Shown here: piece by piece, positions 28,501 to 37,326 of the stretch
Layout: each line of letters opens with the position of its first letter
Numbering within the stretch: the stretch's first letter is position 1
Source: Afipia sp.
GTDB lineage: Bacteria; Pseudomonadota; Alphaproteobacteria; Rhizobiales; Xanthobacteraceae
Length of the DNA: 59,760 nucleotides
Reading direction: 5' to 3'
Assembly: GCA_017474385.1 (NCBI GenBank)
Contig: JAFVHU010000044.1
Coordinates: 1 to 59,760 of the forward strand
Made by a program: the position numbers and the translations under genes
The notes under the pieces: generated by a model
What the model was told of the DNA's origin: nothing
Seen by the model: only the letters and a program-made list of their open reading frames with translations
Database searches by the model: none

Positions 28501-29652
28501 ATGAATGTACATGCTGCGGTCGATTCAAAATCGTCCGGTCTCACGCGCCCGAACGGCGCTCCCATTCGTCTGAACACTCAGAATTTCGTAGCTATCGATC
28601 GGCACAAGGATACGACATACGAGGCGACGTATCGCCCGCAGGCGCTCTACAGCCGCGCGGACGAAGGCTTTCATACGAACAACGAAGCCTTCCTCCTTCA
28701 TGAGGTCGCGACAAATCTGCCAATTTACCTCCCGGATACAGGCCCCACCGATTTCCATCTTCATCTTCCGCCGGGCGGTTTCCAGCTCGTGTTGGTCACA
28801 TCGGGCATGTTCACCTTCGATTACGACGGACGCTTCTATAATGTCGGCCCCGGCGCGGTGATGCTGCAAAGCGCGATCGTGCATCGCCAGCTTTTCTACA
28901 CCTGGTCGGGATTGTCGACTGAAGAGAATCTGAAGACGCCGCAGACGGTGGCGCCGGATCCGATCTCGATGGGCTACTCAGGAAAATTTCTTGAAGCCTT
29001 CATCGCCGATCCGACGACATTTCCCAACCCGACGATTGTGGGTCCGGATCAGATCAACGAAGACGAAACGCCGCGTGTGGCCTGGAGCCACCCTCTGCAT
29101 GATCGCCCGTCCGATGCAGGCTTCTGGCTTCAGGATCCACTGGCGCTGGATGCGCTCTTCAAGCCGCTGCCGGCTGGCGCGGTAGACGGTGTCATCAAGT
29201 CGGCGATGCCGGTTTATGTCCGCGATATCGGAATCGAGATTCCGAGCGGTCATCTCGTCACCGGCCACATCATCGCAACCGACCCGCGTGGCCACTCGCT
29301 CTTGCCGAAGAGCACCTCGGCAACAGCGGATGCTGCTTCTTTTGCGAAAGGCGAGGTTGTGATCTATCGTGTCATTCGCGGCACAGCCGAATTCAAGGAT
29401 AGCGGGGGGAAGATTTTCGAGCTTGCGGCCGGCGATGTGGTGACCGCGAGCAAGAACACGATCACGCTCATCGGTGTGGGCGAAAATACGCAAGTCCTCC
29501 GGCTCGGCCTGCTGAAGGGTATGGAGAATCTTTGCAGTTGGACGCCGATGCAGCGCGACGAGATTGATGGCCTGGCCGGTCAAATCATCACGGGGAGGGA
29601 CGTTCGTCCTCTGCGTACCGAAGGGCAGCCGGTCGGGTATTTATACAAGTAG
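28501..29652 (+). CDS. uncharacterised bicupin protein
   Basis: From ATG 28501 (GGAGGA just upstream) the product is 383 residues. Two regions look like cupin barrels. The first is near 80-125 (FHLHLPPGGFQLVLVTSG, then FYNVGPGAVML and VHRQ), with a His pair where cupin 1 places metal ligands. The second is near 290-350 (VVIYRVIRGTAEFKDSG, FELAAGDVV), which lacks metal-type histidines. I do not recognise the family. It stands alone between a GST and a SnoaL-like gene. A 279-bp gap before it shows nothing I can name. Confidence 0.6.
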   Translation: MNVHAAVDSKSSGLTRPNGAPIRLNTQNFVAIDRHKDTTYEATYRPQALYSRADEGFHTNNEAFLLHEVATNLPIYLPDTGPTDFHLHLPPGGFQLVLVTSGMFTFDYDGRFYNVGPGAVMLQSAIVHRQLFYTWSGLSTEENLKTPQTVAPDPISMGYSGKFLEAFIADPTTFPNPTIVGPDQINEDETPRVAWSHPLHDRPSDAGFWLQDPLALDALFKPLPAGAVDGVIKSAMPVYVRDIGIEIPSGHLVTGHIIATDPRGHSLLPKSTSATADAASFAKGEVVIYRVIRGTAEFKDSGGKIFELAAGDVVTASKNTITLIGVGENTQVLRLGLLKGMENLCSWTPMQRDEIDGLAGQIITGRDVRPLRTEGQPVGYLYK

Positions 29653-29767
29653 GCTGTTGGCCCGGCGCCATTATCCGCTGATGCACGCAAAACTGCAACA
29701 GATCGCCCCGTAGCGTTTCGCGCGTCGCGTGCTTAAATGTTCCCGGCTGATAAACCGGGGAACACAG

Positions 29768-30124
29768 ATGCCGACACGCGCACGCGTTGACGAATTCATT
29801 GCAGTGGTCGAGAGCGGCGATCACGCCGGCGCCATCGAGCGCTACTACACCGAAGATGCCAGCATGCAGGAGAACACCGCGCCGCCGCGGGTCGGCCGCG
29901 ACGGGCTGGTGGCGCATGAGCGCGACATCCTTAAGCAAATGAAAGAGGTCCACTCCAAGGCGCTGGTGTCGGTGGTGGAGGGCGATCACGTCATGATTCA
30001 CTGGAACTTCGATCTTGTGGGGCTCGACGGCAAAATCCGCCATGTCGATGAAATCGCTATGCAGGAATGGCGCGGCGACAAAATCTTCCGTGAGCGGTTC
30101 TTCTATAACGCCGCGAAGGTATAA
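29768..30124 (+). CDS. SnoaL/NTF2-fold small protein
   Basis: The 118-residue product has the NTF2-like cone pattern: an N-terminal helix with ESGDHAGAIERYYTEDASMQ near 17-36, then strands with GDHVMIHWNFDLVGLDG near 75 and a final AMQEWRGDKIFRERFFY. Members are enzymes (isomerases, cyclases) or binding proteins for small hydrophobic molecules. No catalytic assignment is possible from the sequence. It precedes the palindrome at 30234 and an MFS gene. Confidence 0.8.
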   Translation: MPTRARVDEFIAVVESGDHAGAIERYYTEDASMQENTAPPRVGRDGLVAHERDILKQMKEVHSKALVSVVEGDHVMIHWNFDLVGLDGKIRHVDEIAMQEWRGDKIFRERFFYNAAKV

Positions 30125-30233
30125 GCCCTCGCTGTGCTGACATGACTGGTCGTCATGCGGGCGATGACGATGTCTCGCTTGACGCCGCGATCTGCATCCT
30201 GACAGATGACGGACCACTAGCAAATACAAGTTC

Positions 30234-30311
30234 CTAGTGGAGTTTGGATTTGACATTCGCATTGCGAACTCGCTGTTCGTTCGGTAGCGAATGTCAAATC
30301 CACTCCACTAG
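30234..30311. repeat. long imperfect palindrome, family member A
   Basis: The left arm 30234-30260 and right arm 30287-30311 are complementary over 25 bp, interrupted only by two unpaired T on the left arm after the tenth base. The outer ends read CTAGTGGAGT and ACTCCACTAG; the inner stem ends CATTCGC/GCGAATG. The 26-nt loop holds a small hairpin (CGAAC...GTTCG). An extra CCACTAG copy sits at 30214-30220, complementary to the left end. The geometry is the same as in the elements at 42205 and 42293. Confidence 0.85.
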
Positions 30312-30360
30312 AATCGGTAGAAAAGAAGAGCATCAAGCTCCTTCAGGGAAACGCCGGAAT

Positions 30361-31623
30361 ATGAATGCACCTCACGCGGACCCCACCGCGGATGAGAAGA
30401 TCGTCGACGAGGCATCGATCCGCTATGAGGGCTGGCCGGTCGTCGGGGTCTGCTTTCTGGTTGCGACGTTCGCCTGGGCCGCCGGCTTTTACGGTCAGGG
30501 CGTTTATCTCGCCGAACTACAACGCTTTCACGGCTGGCCGGCCTCGCTGATTTCGACCGCGACCACCTGTTACTACCTGTTCAGCGCGGTTCTGGTCGTG
30601 TTCGTCAGTGAGGCGATCCGCACGCTGGGGCCACGCCGCCTTCTGATCGGCGGCATTCTCACCATTGCCGTAGGCACCGCGATGGTCGGGCAGATTACAT
30701 CGCCGTGGCAATTGTACGTGGCCTATGCGCTGATCGCATTCGGCTGGGCAGGGACCAGCCTTGCTGCGATCAACAACACATTAGGACTGTGGTTCGACAA
30801 GAAGCGCGGCATGGCGATCAGCCTTGCCTTGAATGGCGCGAGCTGCGGCGGTGTGCTCGGCGTGCCGCTGCTGGTCGGCGCCATCGGCAAATTCGGCTTC
30901 CCTGCAACGTCGATCGGTGCGGCGCTGGTGATTGTCGGACTCGCGGTGCCGATCATTCTCATCTGGGTGGGACGGCCGCCGAAGCGCACGTTGCCACCGG
31001 CAGACGTGTTTGCCGCCGAGCCTGCGCCGGCGGTGCGGTCGATTGCACAGATACGCCAGGCGGCATTCGGCAGCCTCTCGTTCTGGACCATCACCGTGCC
31101 GTTCTCGCTGCTGCTGGTCGCGCAGGTCGGATTCATCGTGCATCAGATTTCGTTTCTCGATCCGATCATGGGCCGCGAGCGCGCCAGCATCGCAGTAGCG
31201 TTGATGACCGCGATGGCGGTGATCGGACGGGTCCTGTTTGGTCTCGTCGTCGACCGGATGGACCAGCGCAAGGCTGCCGCTGTCTCGGCGGTCAGCCAGG
31301 CGCTCGCGCTGATTGTGATGATCAACACCCGGAACGAAGCCGCGCTGTTCGCGGCCAGCGCGGTGTTCGGCTTCTCGGTCGGCAACATGATCACGCTGCC
31401 GTCGATTATCGTGCAGCGGGAGTTCAGCGCAGTCGCCTTCGGCGTGCTGGTCAGCCTGGTGACGGCGATCTGCCAGTTCACCTATGCGTTCGGTCCGGGA
31501 ATTATAGGGCTGCTGCGCGATGCGTTCGGCAGTTACACCGTGCCGTTCTATGCCTGTGTAGCGCTCCAGCTGACCGCCGCGGCGATTGTGCTGGTTCGCG
31601 CGAAGACGCCGAAGACGATTTGA
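30361..31623 (+). CDS. MFS transporter
   Basis: From ATG 30361 (MNAPHADPTADEK) the 420-residue protein has about twelve hydrophobic helices, the MFS loop motif after helix 8 (GRVLFGLVVDRMDQRKAAAV near residue 286) and a central cytosolic loop with PPKRTLPPADV near 205. It resembles the oxalate/formate-type and monocarboxylate MFS groups. Substrate unknown. Its stop touches that of the facing VOC gene (TGA then TCA). Confidence 0.88.
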   Translation: MNAPHADPTADEKIVDEASIRYEGWPVVGVCFLVATFAWAAGFYGQGVYLAELQRFHGWPASLISTATTCYYLFSAVLVVFVSEAIRTLGPRRLLIGGILTIAVGTAMVGQITSPWQLYVAYALIAFGWAGTSLAAINNTLGLWFDKKRGMAISLALNGASCGGVLGVPLLVGAIGKFGFPATSIGAALVIVGLAVPIILIWVGRPPKRTLPPADVFAAEPAPAVRSIAQIRQAAFGSLSFWTITVPFSLLLVAQVGFIVHQISFLDPIMGRERASIAVALMTAMAVIGRVLFGLVVDRMDQRKAAAVSAVSQALALIVMINTRNEAALFAASAVFGFSVGNMITLPSIIVQREFSAVAFGVLVSLVTAICQFTYAFGPGIIGLLRDAFGSYTVPFYACVALQLTAAAIVLVRAKTPKTI

Positions 31624-32145
31624 TCAGCCCTCGCGCTCGCGCAGCAAGGCCTCGACGTCGAGGCGGCGCGTGAACATCGCCAGCGTCCCGTCGGGATGGC
31701 GCGGCCACTCGGCCTCGGGCCGGTCGCGGTAAAGCTCCACGCCATTCTCGTCGGGATCGCGCAGATAAAGCGCCTCGCTGACACCGTGATCACTTGCGCC
31801 ATCCAGCGCGATGCCGGCGGACAGCACCCGATGCAGCGCGTCGGCCAGCGCAGCGCGTGTCGGATAAAGGATCGCGGTGTGAAACAAACCGGTGGTGCCT
31901 TCCGGCGGCGGCTTGCCACCCTTGCTGTGCCAGGTGTTGAGCCCGATGTGGTGGTGATAGCCGCCTGCGGAAATGAACGCGGCCTGATCGCCGTAACGCT
32001 GCATCAGCTCGAACCCGAGCACGTCCTGGTAAAAGCCCAGTGCGCGGTCGAGGTCCGCGACTTTCAAATGGACGTGGCCGATCCGTGTGCCCGCTGCAAT
32101 CGGTCTGAAAGACATCGATACCGCCTTGGTGATTTCCCCGGACAT
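31624..32145 (-). CDS. VOC-family metalloprotein (extradiol dioxygenase/glyoxalase fold)
   Basis: The start chosen is ATG 32145 because GGAGAGG lies six bases upstream; this gives 173 residues. Two VOC modules are present: the first starts IGHVHLKVADLDRALGFYQD with a metal-ligand His, the second has GYHHHIGLNTW (second His) and LRDPDENGVELYRD with the ligand Glu. The pattern resembles catechol 2,3-dioxygenase-like proteins of unknown substrate. An alternative start is the ATG at 32115. Confidence 0.85.
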   Translation of the reverse strand: MSGEITKAVSMSFRPIAAGTRIGHVHLKVADLDRALGFYQDVLGFELMQRYGDQAAFISAGGYHHHIGLNTWHSKGGKPPPEGTTGLFHTAILYPTRAALADALHRVLSAGIALDGASDHGVSEALYLRDPDENGVELYRDRPEAEWPRHPDGTLAMFTRRLDVEALLREREG

Positions 32146-32202
32146 GCCTGGCCTCTCCGATGACATCGATGCATTGCTCTCATCGATGTATGAGCGCCTC
32201 TC

Positions 32203-32751
32203 TCATGGCACAAGGTCGGAGGTCTCGCCCTCGGGTAATTCGACTTCGAAGGTGTTGAGCGTCATCGACACCAGCGCGTAATAGCCGAGCAAGCCGACCA
32301 GTTCGACCACGCCGGTCTCGCCGAGCATCTCGATGGCCTCTTTGTAAAGCAGCTTTGGCACGGTGTGATTTTCGTGCAGCGACTCGCTGAACTCGTAGAC
32401 AAGTTGCGCCTTCCGGTCGTTGAAATCCGGAACGTGACGATGATTGATGGCGGCGATGATGTTCGGATCGAGCCCCGCCGCGAGCGCCATCTTCTTGTGC
32501 GCATACCATTCGTACTGCGCGTTCCAGTGCCGCGCGGTCACGAGGATGGCCAGCTCCGACAGCCGTGGCCCGAGCGTGGTGTCGTAACGCAGGAACGCGC
32601 CGAGCCGGCTGGCGTGCCGCGCGACTTCGGGCGCATAAATCCATGCACGCAGCGGCGGCGTGACGGTGCCGCGTTTGCTGGAAACCGATTCCTCGAAGAT
32701 GCTCTTCTGTTCGGCGCTCATTTCGCTAGGCGAAAGCGGTTTCAGGCGCAT
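32203..32751 (-). CDS. carboxymuconolactone decarboxylase-family protein
   Basis: From ATG 32751 (AAGGAAG upstream) the product is 182 residues. It has the CMD/AhpD-like helical core: LGPRLSELAILVTARHWNAQ near 66 and YEWYAHKKMALAAGLDPNII near 86. The redox CxxC of AhpD is absent, so it is not a peroxidase-type member. Similar proteins accompany acyl-CoA dehydrogenase and dioxygenase genes in aromatic or steroid degradation clusters. It is divergent from the acyl-CoA dehydrogenase at 32951, which suggests a shared promoter region. Confidence 0.82.
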   Translation of the reverse strand: MRLKPLSPSEMSAEQKSIFEESVSSKRGTVTPPLRAWIYAPEVARHASRLGAFLRYDTTLGPRLSELAILVTARHWNAQYEWYAHKKMALAAGLDPNIIAAINHRHVPDFNDRKAQLVYEFSESLHENHTVPKLLYKEAIEMLGETGVVELVGLLGYYALVSMTLNTFEVELPEGETSDLVP

Positions 32752-32950
32752 GGCAGCTTCCTTTGTTTTAAACGTGGCGGGCGTGCCGGGATGCGGTCCG
32801 GGTCGCCGTGCATGGCTACCATATCGCACCGAGTGAGGCTTTCGCGTCAGCGAGATATTGAAATCCGCCAAGCGGACAGTACAGTCCGGCCCAGAAAATG
32901 AACAAAGCCGCGCGCATCGCGCCGCGGTCCATCAGCCCGAGGGACATCGA

Positions 32951-34135
32951 ATGGCCGATATGGAAAATTTCCGCACTGAGACGCGCGCCTGGCTGGAGGC
33001 GAATTGCCCGCCGGAGATGCGCAAGCCGGTGACGAACGAGGCCGACGTATTCTGGGGCGGCCGCAACACCACGTTCTCGTCGGAGCCGCAGCGCCTCTGG
33101 TTCGAGCGCATGCGCGACAAGGGCTGGACCGTGCCGGAATGGCCCAAGGAGTATGGCGGGGGCGGCCTCGGGCTCGAGGAAACGAAAATCCTGCGTCAGG
33201 AAATGTCGGCGATCGGCGCGCGGCTTCCGCTGTCGAGCTTTGGCATCTGGATGCTTGGGCCCGCGCTGCTGAAATACGGCAATGAAGAACAGAAGCGCGA
33301 GCATCTGCCGAAGATCGCCGCCGGCCTGATCCGCTGGTGTCAGGGCTATTCGGAACCGAATGCGGGTTCGGATTTGGCGTCGTTGCAGACCCGTGCCGAT
33401 GTTGATGGCGACGACTACATCATCAACGGTCAGAAGATCTGGACCTCGATGGCGAATTTCGCCGACTGGATTTTCTGTCTGGTGCGGACCGACTTCAGCG
33501 CCAAGAAGCATGATGGCATCAGCTTCATCTTGTTCGACATGACCTCGAAGGGCGTCTCGACCAAGCCGATCCTGCTGATCTCGGGCAAATCACCGTTCTG
33601 CGAAACCTTCTTCGACAACGTCCGCGTGCCGCGGTCGCATGTGGTCGGCACCGTCAATCGCGGCTGGGACGTCGCGAAGTATCTGCTCCAGCACGAGCGC
33701 TCCATGATCAGCGAAGTCGGCGAGCGCCGCGGCGCCCGTCCCATGGGTCAGGTGGCGGCGAATTCCATCGGCGTCGACGAGCACGGGCAACTGGACGATC
33801 CCATGTTGCGCGGTCAGATCGCGGCCTTCGATGTCGACGAAGCTGCAATGGCCTGCGCTTCCGAGCGCGCCGTCGATCTTGCGAAAGCAGGGCAGGGGCA
33901 TCCGGCTTATTCATCGGCATTGAAGTACTACGGCACCGAACTCAACAAGCGCCGGTATGAAATCCTGATGTCGGCTGGCGGCGTCGATGCGCTGGAATGG
34001 GAAAGCGAACGCTCCCGTGAAGGGCTGACGGCGCGGACCTGGCTGCGCACCAAGGCGAATTCGATCGAGGGTGGCACCAGCGAGGTGATGCTCGGCATCG
34101 TCGCCAAGCGCATTCTCGATTTGCCGGGGGCGTAG
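32951..34135 (+). CDS. acyl-CoA dehydrogenase, first of a pair
   Basis: From ATG 32951 the product is 394 residues, the usual length. It shows an N-terminal helical domain, the flavin segment GYSEPNAGSDLASLQT near 135, KIWTSMANFADWIF near 162 and a C-terminal domain ending IEGGTSEVMLGIVAKRILDL (substrate/FAD loop GGTSE). The pattern resembles the FadE-type dehydrogenases used for branched, cyclic or side-chain acyl-CoAs. A second, different dehydrogenase follows after 141 bp, a pairing known for heteromeric enzymes in steroid catabolism. Confidence 0.88.
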   Translation: MADMENFRTETRAWLEANCPPEMRKPVTNEADVFWGGRNTTFSSEPQRLWFERMRDKGWTVPEWPKEYGGGGLGLEETKILRQEMSAIGARLPLSSFGIWMLGPALLKYGNEEQKREHLPKIAAGLIRWCQGYSEPNAGSDLASLQTRADVDGDDYIINGQKIWTSMANFADWIFCLVRTDFSAKKHDGISFILFDMTSKGVSTKPILLISGKSPFCETFFDNVRVPRSHVVGTVNRGWDVAKYLLQHERSMISEVGERRGARPMGQVAANSIGVDEHGQLDDPMLRGQIAAFDVDEAAMACASERAVDLAKAGQGHPAYSSALKYYGTELNKRRYEILMSAGGVDALEWESERSREGLTARTWLRTKANSIEGGTSEVMLGIVAKRILDLPGA

Positions 34136-34142
34136 CCTAGCA

Positions 34143-34235
34143 CGTCATTCCGGGGCGCGAGCGTGAGCGAGCGAGCCCGGAATCTCGAACTTCTGGATTC
34201 CGGGTCCGCGCCAAGTGGCGCGTCCCGGAATGACG
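34143..34235. repeat. nested palindromic repeat (REP-like)
   Basis: The outer arms CGTCATTCCGGG (34143-34154) and CCCGGAATGACG (34224-34235) are perfectly complementary. Inside, CCCGGAATC (34176-34184) pairs with GATTCCGGG (34196-34204). Thus the unit can fold as one long arm or as two hairpins. It fills most of the 141 bp between the two acyl-CoA dehydrogenase genes. Repeats with this ATTCCGGG core are common between genes in Bradyrhizobium relatives, as far as I recall. Confidence 0.8.
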
Positions 34236-34276
34236 AAACAAATAATTCGCGACACTCTTGATCGGATTTTTACAAA

Positions 34277-35416
34277 ATGGCTCTCGTCCTCAACGAAGAA
34301 CAGTCAATGCTGCGCGATAGTGCGCGCGGTATCATCAGCGACAAGGCGCCGGTGGCGCATCTGCGCAAGCTGCGCGACACCAGGGACGAAACCGGTTTCT
34401 CGCGTGACCTGTGGAAGACCTTCGCCGAGATGGGTTTCGCAGGCCTGCTGGTGCCGGAAGAGTTCGGCGGCAGCGGGCTTGGCTACGTCGAGGCCGGCGT
34501 GGTGATGGAAGAAATCGGCCACACGCTGATGCCGTCGCCGTTCTTGTCGACCGGCGTGGTCGCGGCGGCCGCGCTGACGCGCGGCGGCAATGGCGCGCAG
34601 AAGTCGGAATATCTGACCAAGATTGCCAAGGGCGACCTGATTGCCTCGCTCGCGGTAGACGAGGGCGCCAAGCATCGTCCTGCAAAGACGGCGATGAAAG
34701 CCGTGCGCTCCGGCAACGGCTTTAAACTCAAGGGCGCGAAGGCGTTCGTGGTGGATGGTCACGCCTCCGATCTGGTGATCGTCGCGGCCCGCACCGCAGG
34801 CGAGAGCGGCGATCGCGAAGGGCTGACGCTGTTTCTGGTCAATCCCAAGAGCAAAGGCATCGAGATCGAACGCACCGCGATGGTCGATGCGCACAACGCC
34901 GCGCGCATCGTGTTCAACGATGCCGAGGTGACGGCGGACGGCGTGCTTGGTGAGGTCGATCAGGGCGGTGTGCTGCTGGAAGGTATTCTCAACGTTGGCC
35001 GTGCCGCCGTGGCGTCGGAGATGGTGGGCGTCAGCGAGGAAGCTTTCACGCGCACCGTGACGTACCTCAAGGAACGCAAGCAGTTCGGCAAATTGATCGG
35101 CGAATTCCAGGCGTTGCAACACCGCGCCGCGCATCTCTACACCGAGATCGAAATCACCAAGGCCGCCGTGATGAAGGCGTTGCAGACGCTGGACAGCGAT
35201 TTCGATGCGGCGGGCGCTGCGGTCGCCGTCGCCAAGGCGAAAGCCGGATCGACCACGACCCTGGCGGTTCAGGAAGCCGTGCAGATGCATGGCGGCGTCG
35301 GCATGACGGACGCCTTCGACATCGGCTTCTTCATGAAGCGTGCGCGGGTGTGTCAGGAGCTGTTCGGCGACAGCGCCTACCACGCCGAGCAACTGGCCCG
35401 GATGAAGGGTTACTGA
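34277..35416 (+). CDS. acyl-CoA dehydrogenase, second of a pair
   Basis: The 379-residue protein starts MALVLNEEQSMLRDSARGII, typical of the family's N-terminal domain. It continues with LVPEEFGGSGLGY near 56, a substrate/FAD region and the C-terminal QMHGGVGMTDAFDIGFFMKR near 337. It differs clearly from the upstream dehydrogenase. It may form a heteromer with it or act on a neighbouring step. A palindrome lies between them, but both read the same way. Confidence 0.88.
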   Translation: MALVLNEEQSMLRDSARGIISDKAPVAHLRKLRDTRDETGFSRDLWKTFAEMGFAGLLVPEEFGGSGLGYVEAGVVMEEIGHTLMPSPFLSTGVVAAAALTRGGNGAQKSEYLTKIAKGDLIASLAVDEGAKHRPAKTAMKAVRSGNGFKLKGAKAFVVDGHASDLVIVAARTAGESGDREGLTLFLVNPKSKGIEIERTAMVDAHNAARIVFNDAEVTADGVLGEVDQGGVLLEGILNVGRAAVASEMVGVSEEAFTRTVTYLKERKQFGKLIGEFQALQHRAAHLYTEIEITKAAVMKALQTLDSDFDAAGAAVAVAKAKAGSTTTLAVQEAVQMHGGVGMTDAFDIGFFMKRARVCQELFGDSAYHAEQLARMKGY

Positions 35417-35435
35417 GCAGATCGCTCAAAAGAAA

Positions 35436-35458
35436 ATGGCCGGGGCGAGCCCGGCCAT
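35436..35458 (-). terminator. terminator of the AapJ-like gene
   Basis: ATGGCCGGG (35436-35444) pairs perfectly with CCCGGCCAT (35450-35458) around a 5-nt loop. Read on the minus strand the stem is followed by TTTTCT, so it fits as the intrinsic terminator of the binding-protein gene whose stop is at 35486. It may also slow the facing acyl-CoA dehydrogenase transcript. Confidence 0.7.
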
Positions 35459-35485
35459 CACAATCCTGATTGAGATGAGTGCGCG

Positions 35486-36535
35486 TTACCGGATCGGCGG
35501 TGCATACTGGATGCCACCGGCGCTCCACAACTGGTTGAGGCCGCGTGGAATCTTGAGCTTCGATCCTTCGCCGACGTTGCGGTCGTAGACTTCGCCGTAG
35601 TTGCCGACATGGCGGATGATGCGCGCGGCCCAGTCCCGCGTGAGATCCATTTCCTCGCCGTAGGCGCCTTCGGTCCCCACGAGACGCATGACGTCGGGCT
35701 TCTTTGACTTCAGCGCGTCGTCGATGTTCTTGGATGTGACGCCGAGTTCTTCCGCGTTGATCATGGCGTAAAGCGTCCACTTCACGATCAGTAGCCACTC
35801 GTCGTCGCGCTGCCGCACCACCGGCGCCAGCGGCTCCTTCGAGATCACATCCGGCAGGATAGCGTGTTCGCCGGGTTTGGTCAGCCGCAGCCGCAGCGCA
35901 TAGAGCTGCGACACGTCGGTGGTCAACACATCGCACTGGCCGGAATCATACGCCTTGAGAACATCGTCGAGGCTCGGGAAGTTTAGTTCCTGATACTTGA
36001 TGTTGTTGGCGCGGAAGTAGTCCGCGAGATTGAGCTGTGTCGTGGTGCCGGCCTGGACGCAAACCTTGCTGCCGTCGAGTTCAAGGCCGGACGTGATGTT
36101 GCGCGACTGGCGCACCATGAAGCCTTCGCCGTCATAATAGGCGACCGCCGCGAAATTCAGGCCATACTCGGTTTCGCGCGACATGCTCCAGGTGGAGTTG
36201 CGCGACAGGATGTCGACCTTGCGATTGCGCAATTCCTTGAAGCGCTCGCTGGCGTCGAGGGGAATGAACTTCACCTTGTTCGGATCGTTGAAGATCGCGG
36301 CGGCGACCGCCCGGCAGATATCAACATCGAAGCCGGACCAGTTGCCCTTGTCGTCGGGAATCGAGAAGCCGGGCAATCCGGTGTTGACGCCGCACATCAC
36401 GGCGTCGCGCTTCACCGTCCGCTTCAGCGTCCGCGTATCGTATCGCTCATAGGCGATCGCGGCGGCGGCGACGGCAACAGCGATGACAACTCCGAGCGTG
36501 AGACCGGAGGCAAAGGTGCGCGGAAAAAGAGACAT
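35486..36535 (-). CDS. AapJ-like amino acid ABC binding protein
   Basis: The 349-residue protein has an N-terminal hydrophobic segment (SGLTLGVVIAVAVAAAAIAY) that is a signal peptide or anchor. A type II binding-protein fold follows: VMCGVNTGLPGFSIPDDKG near 46, GFDVDICRAVAAAIF near 68, RETEYGLNF near 120, and a long C-terminal part with AYGEEMDLTRDWAARIIRHV near 300. This is the AapJ/BztA pattern of the general L-amino acid importer. The aapQMP genes are not here, so it is an orphan copy. Confidence 0.87.
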   Translation of the reverse strand: MSLFPRTFASGLTLGVVIAVAVAAAAIAYERYDTRTLKRTVKRDAVMCGVNTGLPGFSIPDDKGNWSGFDVDICRAVAAAIFNDPNKVKFIPLDASERFKELRNRKVDILSRNSTWSMSRETEYGLNFAAVAYYDGEGFMVRQSRNITSGLELDGSKVCVQAGTTTQLNLADYFRANNIKYQELNFPSLDDVLKAYDSGQCDVLTTDVSQLYALRLRLTKPGEHAILPDVISKEPLAPVVRQRDDEWLLIVKWTLYAMINAEELGVTSKNIDDALKSKKPDVMRLVGTEGAYGEEMDLTRDWAARIIRHVGNYGEVYDRNVGEGSKLKIPRGLNQLWSAGGIQYAPPIR

Positions 36536-36591
36536 GAATGAATCTCGCTTCTAAGTATGCGTGCGAAAAGGGAGAGAGCGTTATTTGGAGA

Positions 36592-37185
36592 TCAGATTTC
36601 GGGACGCTGGCGGATGATGACCTTGGTGCCGACGGGGATACGCTCGTAGAGATCGGTCACGTCGGCGTTGACGAGGCGGAAGCATCCGGACGACACGGCG
36701 CTGCCGATGGTCTGCGGCTGGTTGGTGCCGTGAATGCGATAGACCGTGGCGCCGAGATAAAGTGCGCGCGCGCCCATCGGATTGCCCGGTCCACCGGCCA
36801 TGAAGCGCGGCAGGTAGGGCTGGCGTGCGATCATCTCCGGCGGCGGCGTCCAGTCCGGCCATTCCTGCTTGCGGGAGATTTTCTGCAGCCCCTGCCACTG
36901 GAATCCTTCGCGGCCAACGCCGATGCCGTAGCGAAGCGCGCGGCCGTTGCCCTGCACCAGATAGAGGAAGCGCTCGGACGTGCTGATGATGATGGTGCCC
37001 GGTGCTTCCGTTGTGCGGAAGAAAACTGCGGTACGCTTGAATTCCGGCGCAGTTTCTTCGTCGTCGGGAATGTATCCCGGCTGATCGCCGATGTTCATCT
37101 CGCGGCCCTGCGCGAAGGCGTGAGGCGCTGCGAACAGCAGGCTGGCCGCGACCGCCGCCAGAGCGAGAGAGCGGATGATGTTCAT
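36592..37185 (-). CDS. L,D-transpeptidase (YkuD domain)
   Basis: The 197-residue protein has a signal peptide (MNIIRSLALAAVAASLLFAA, cleavage after AFA). The YkuD catalytic domain starts TIIISTSERFLYLVQGNGRA, with GMGARALYL-like GNPMGARALYLG near 136 and the active site HGTNQ...GSAVSSGCFRL near 152-170, where Cys is the nucleophile and His precedes it. The Ser-Ser-Gly-Cys variant replaces the commoner Ser-His-Gly-Cys. It cross-links or anchors proteins to peptidoglycan in the periplasm. Rhizobial genomes carry many copies. Confidence 0.9.
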   Translation of the reverse strand: MNIIRSLALAAVAASLLFAAPHAFAQGREMNIGDQPGYIPDDEETAPEFKRTAVFFRTTEAPGTIIISTSERFLYLVQGNGRALRYGIGVGREGFQWQGLQKISRKQEWPDWTPPPEMIARQPYLPRFMAGGPGNPMGARALYLGATVYRIHGTNQPQTIGSAVSSGCFRLVNADVTDLYERIPVGTKVIIRQRPEI

Positions 37186-37326
37186 GTCGAGAATCCCGCG
37201 TTAATTCGTGCCCCATGCGCATCAAACCTTAGCCGTGCTCGGCTGGCAAGTGACACGCGCTTCAAGGCGGGCCGCCATGCGTCGTAAATCCTTAAAATAT
37301 ATCTGAAAATTGGCGATCGTCCGGGG

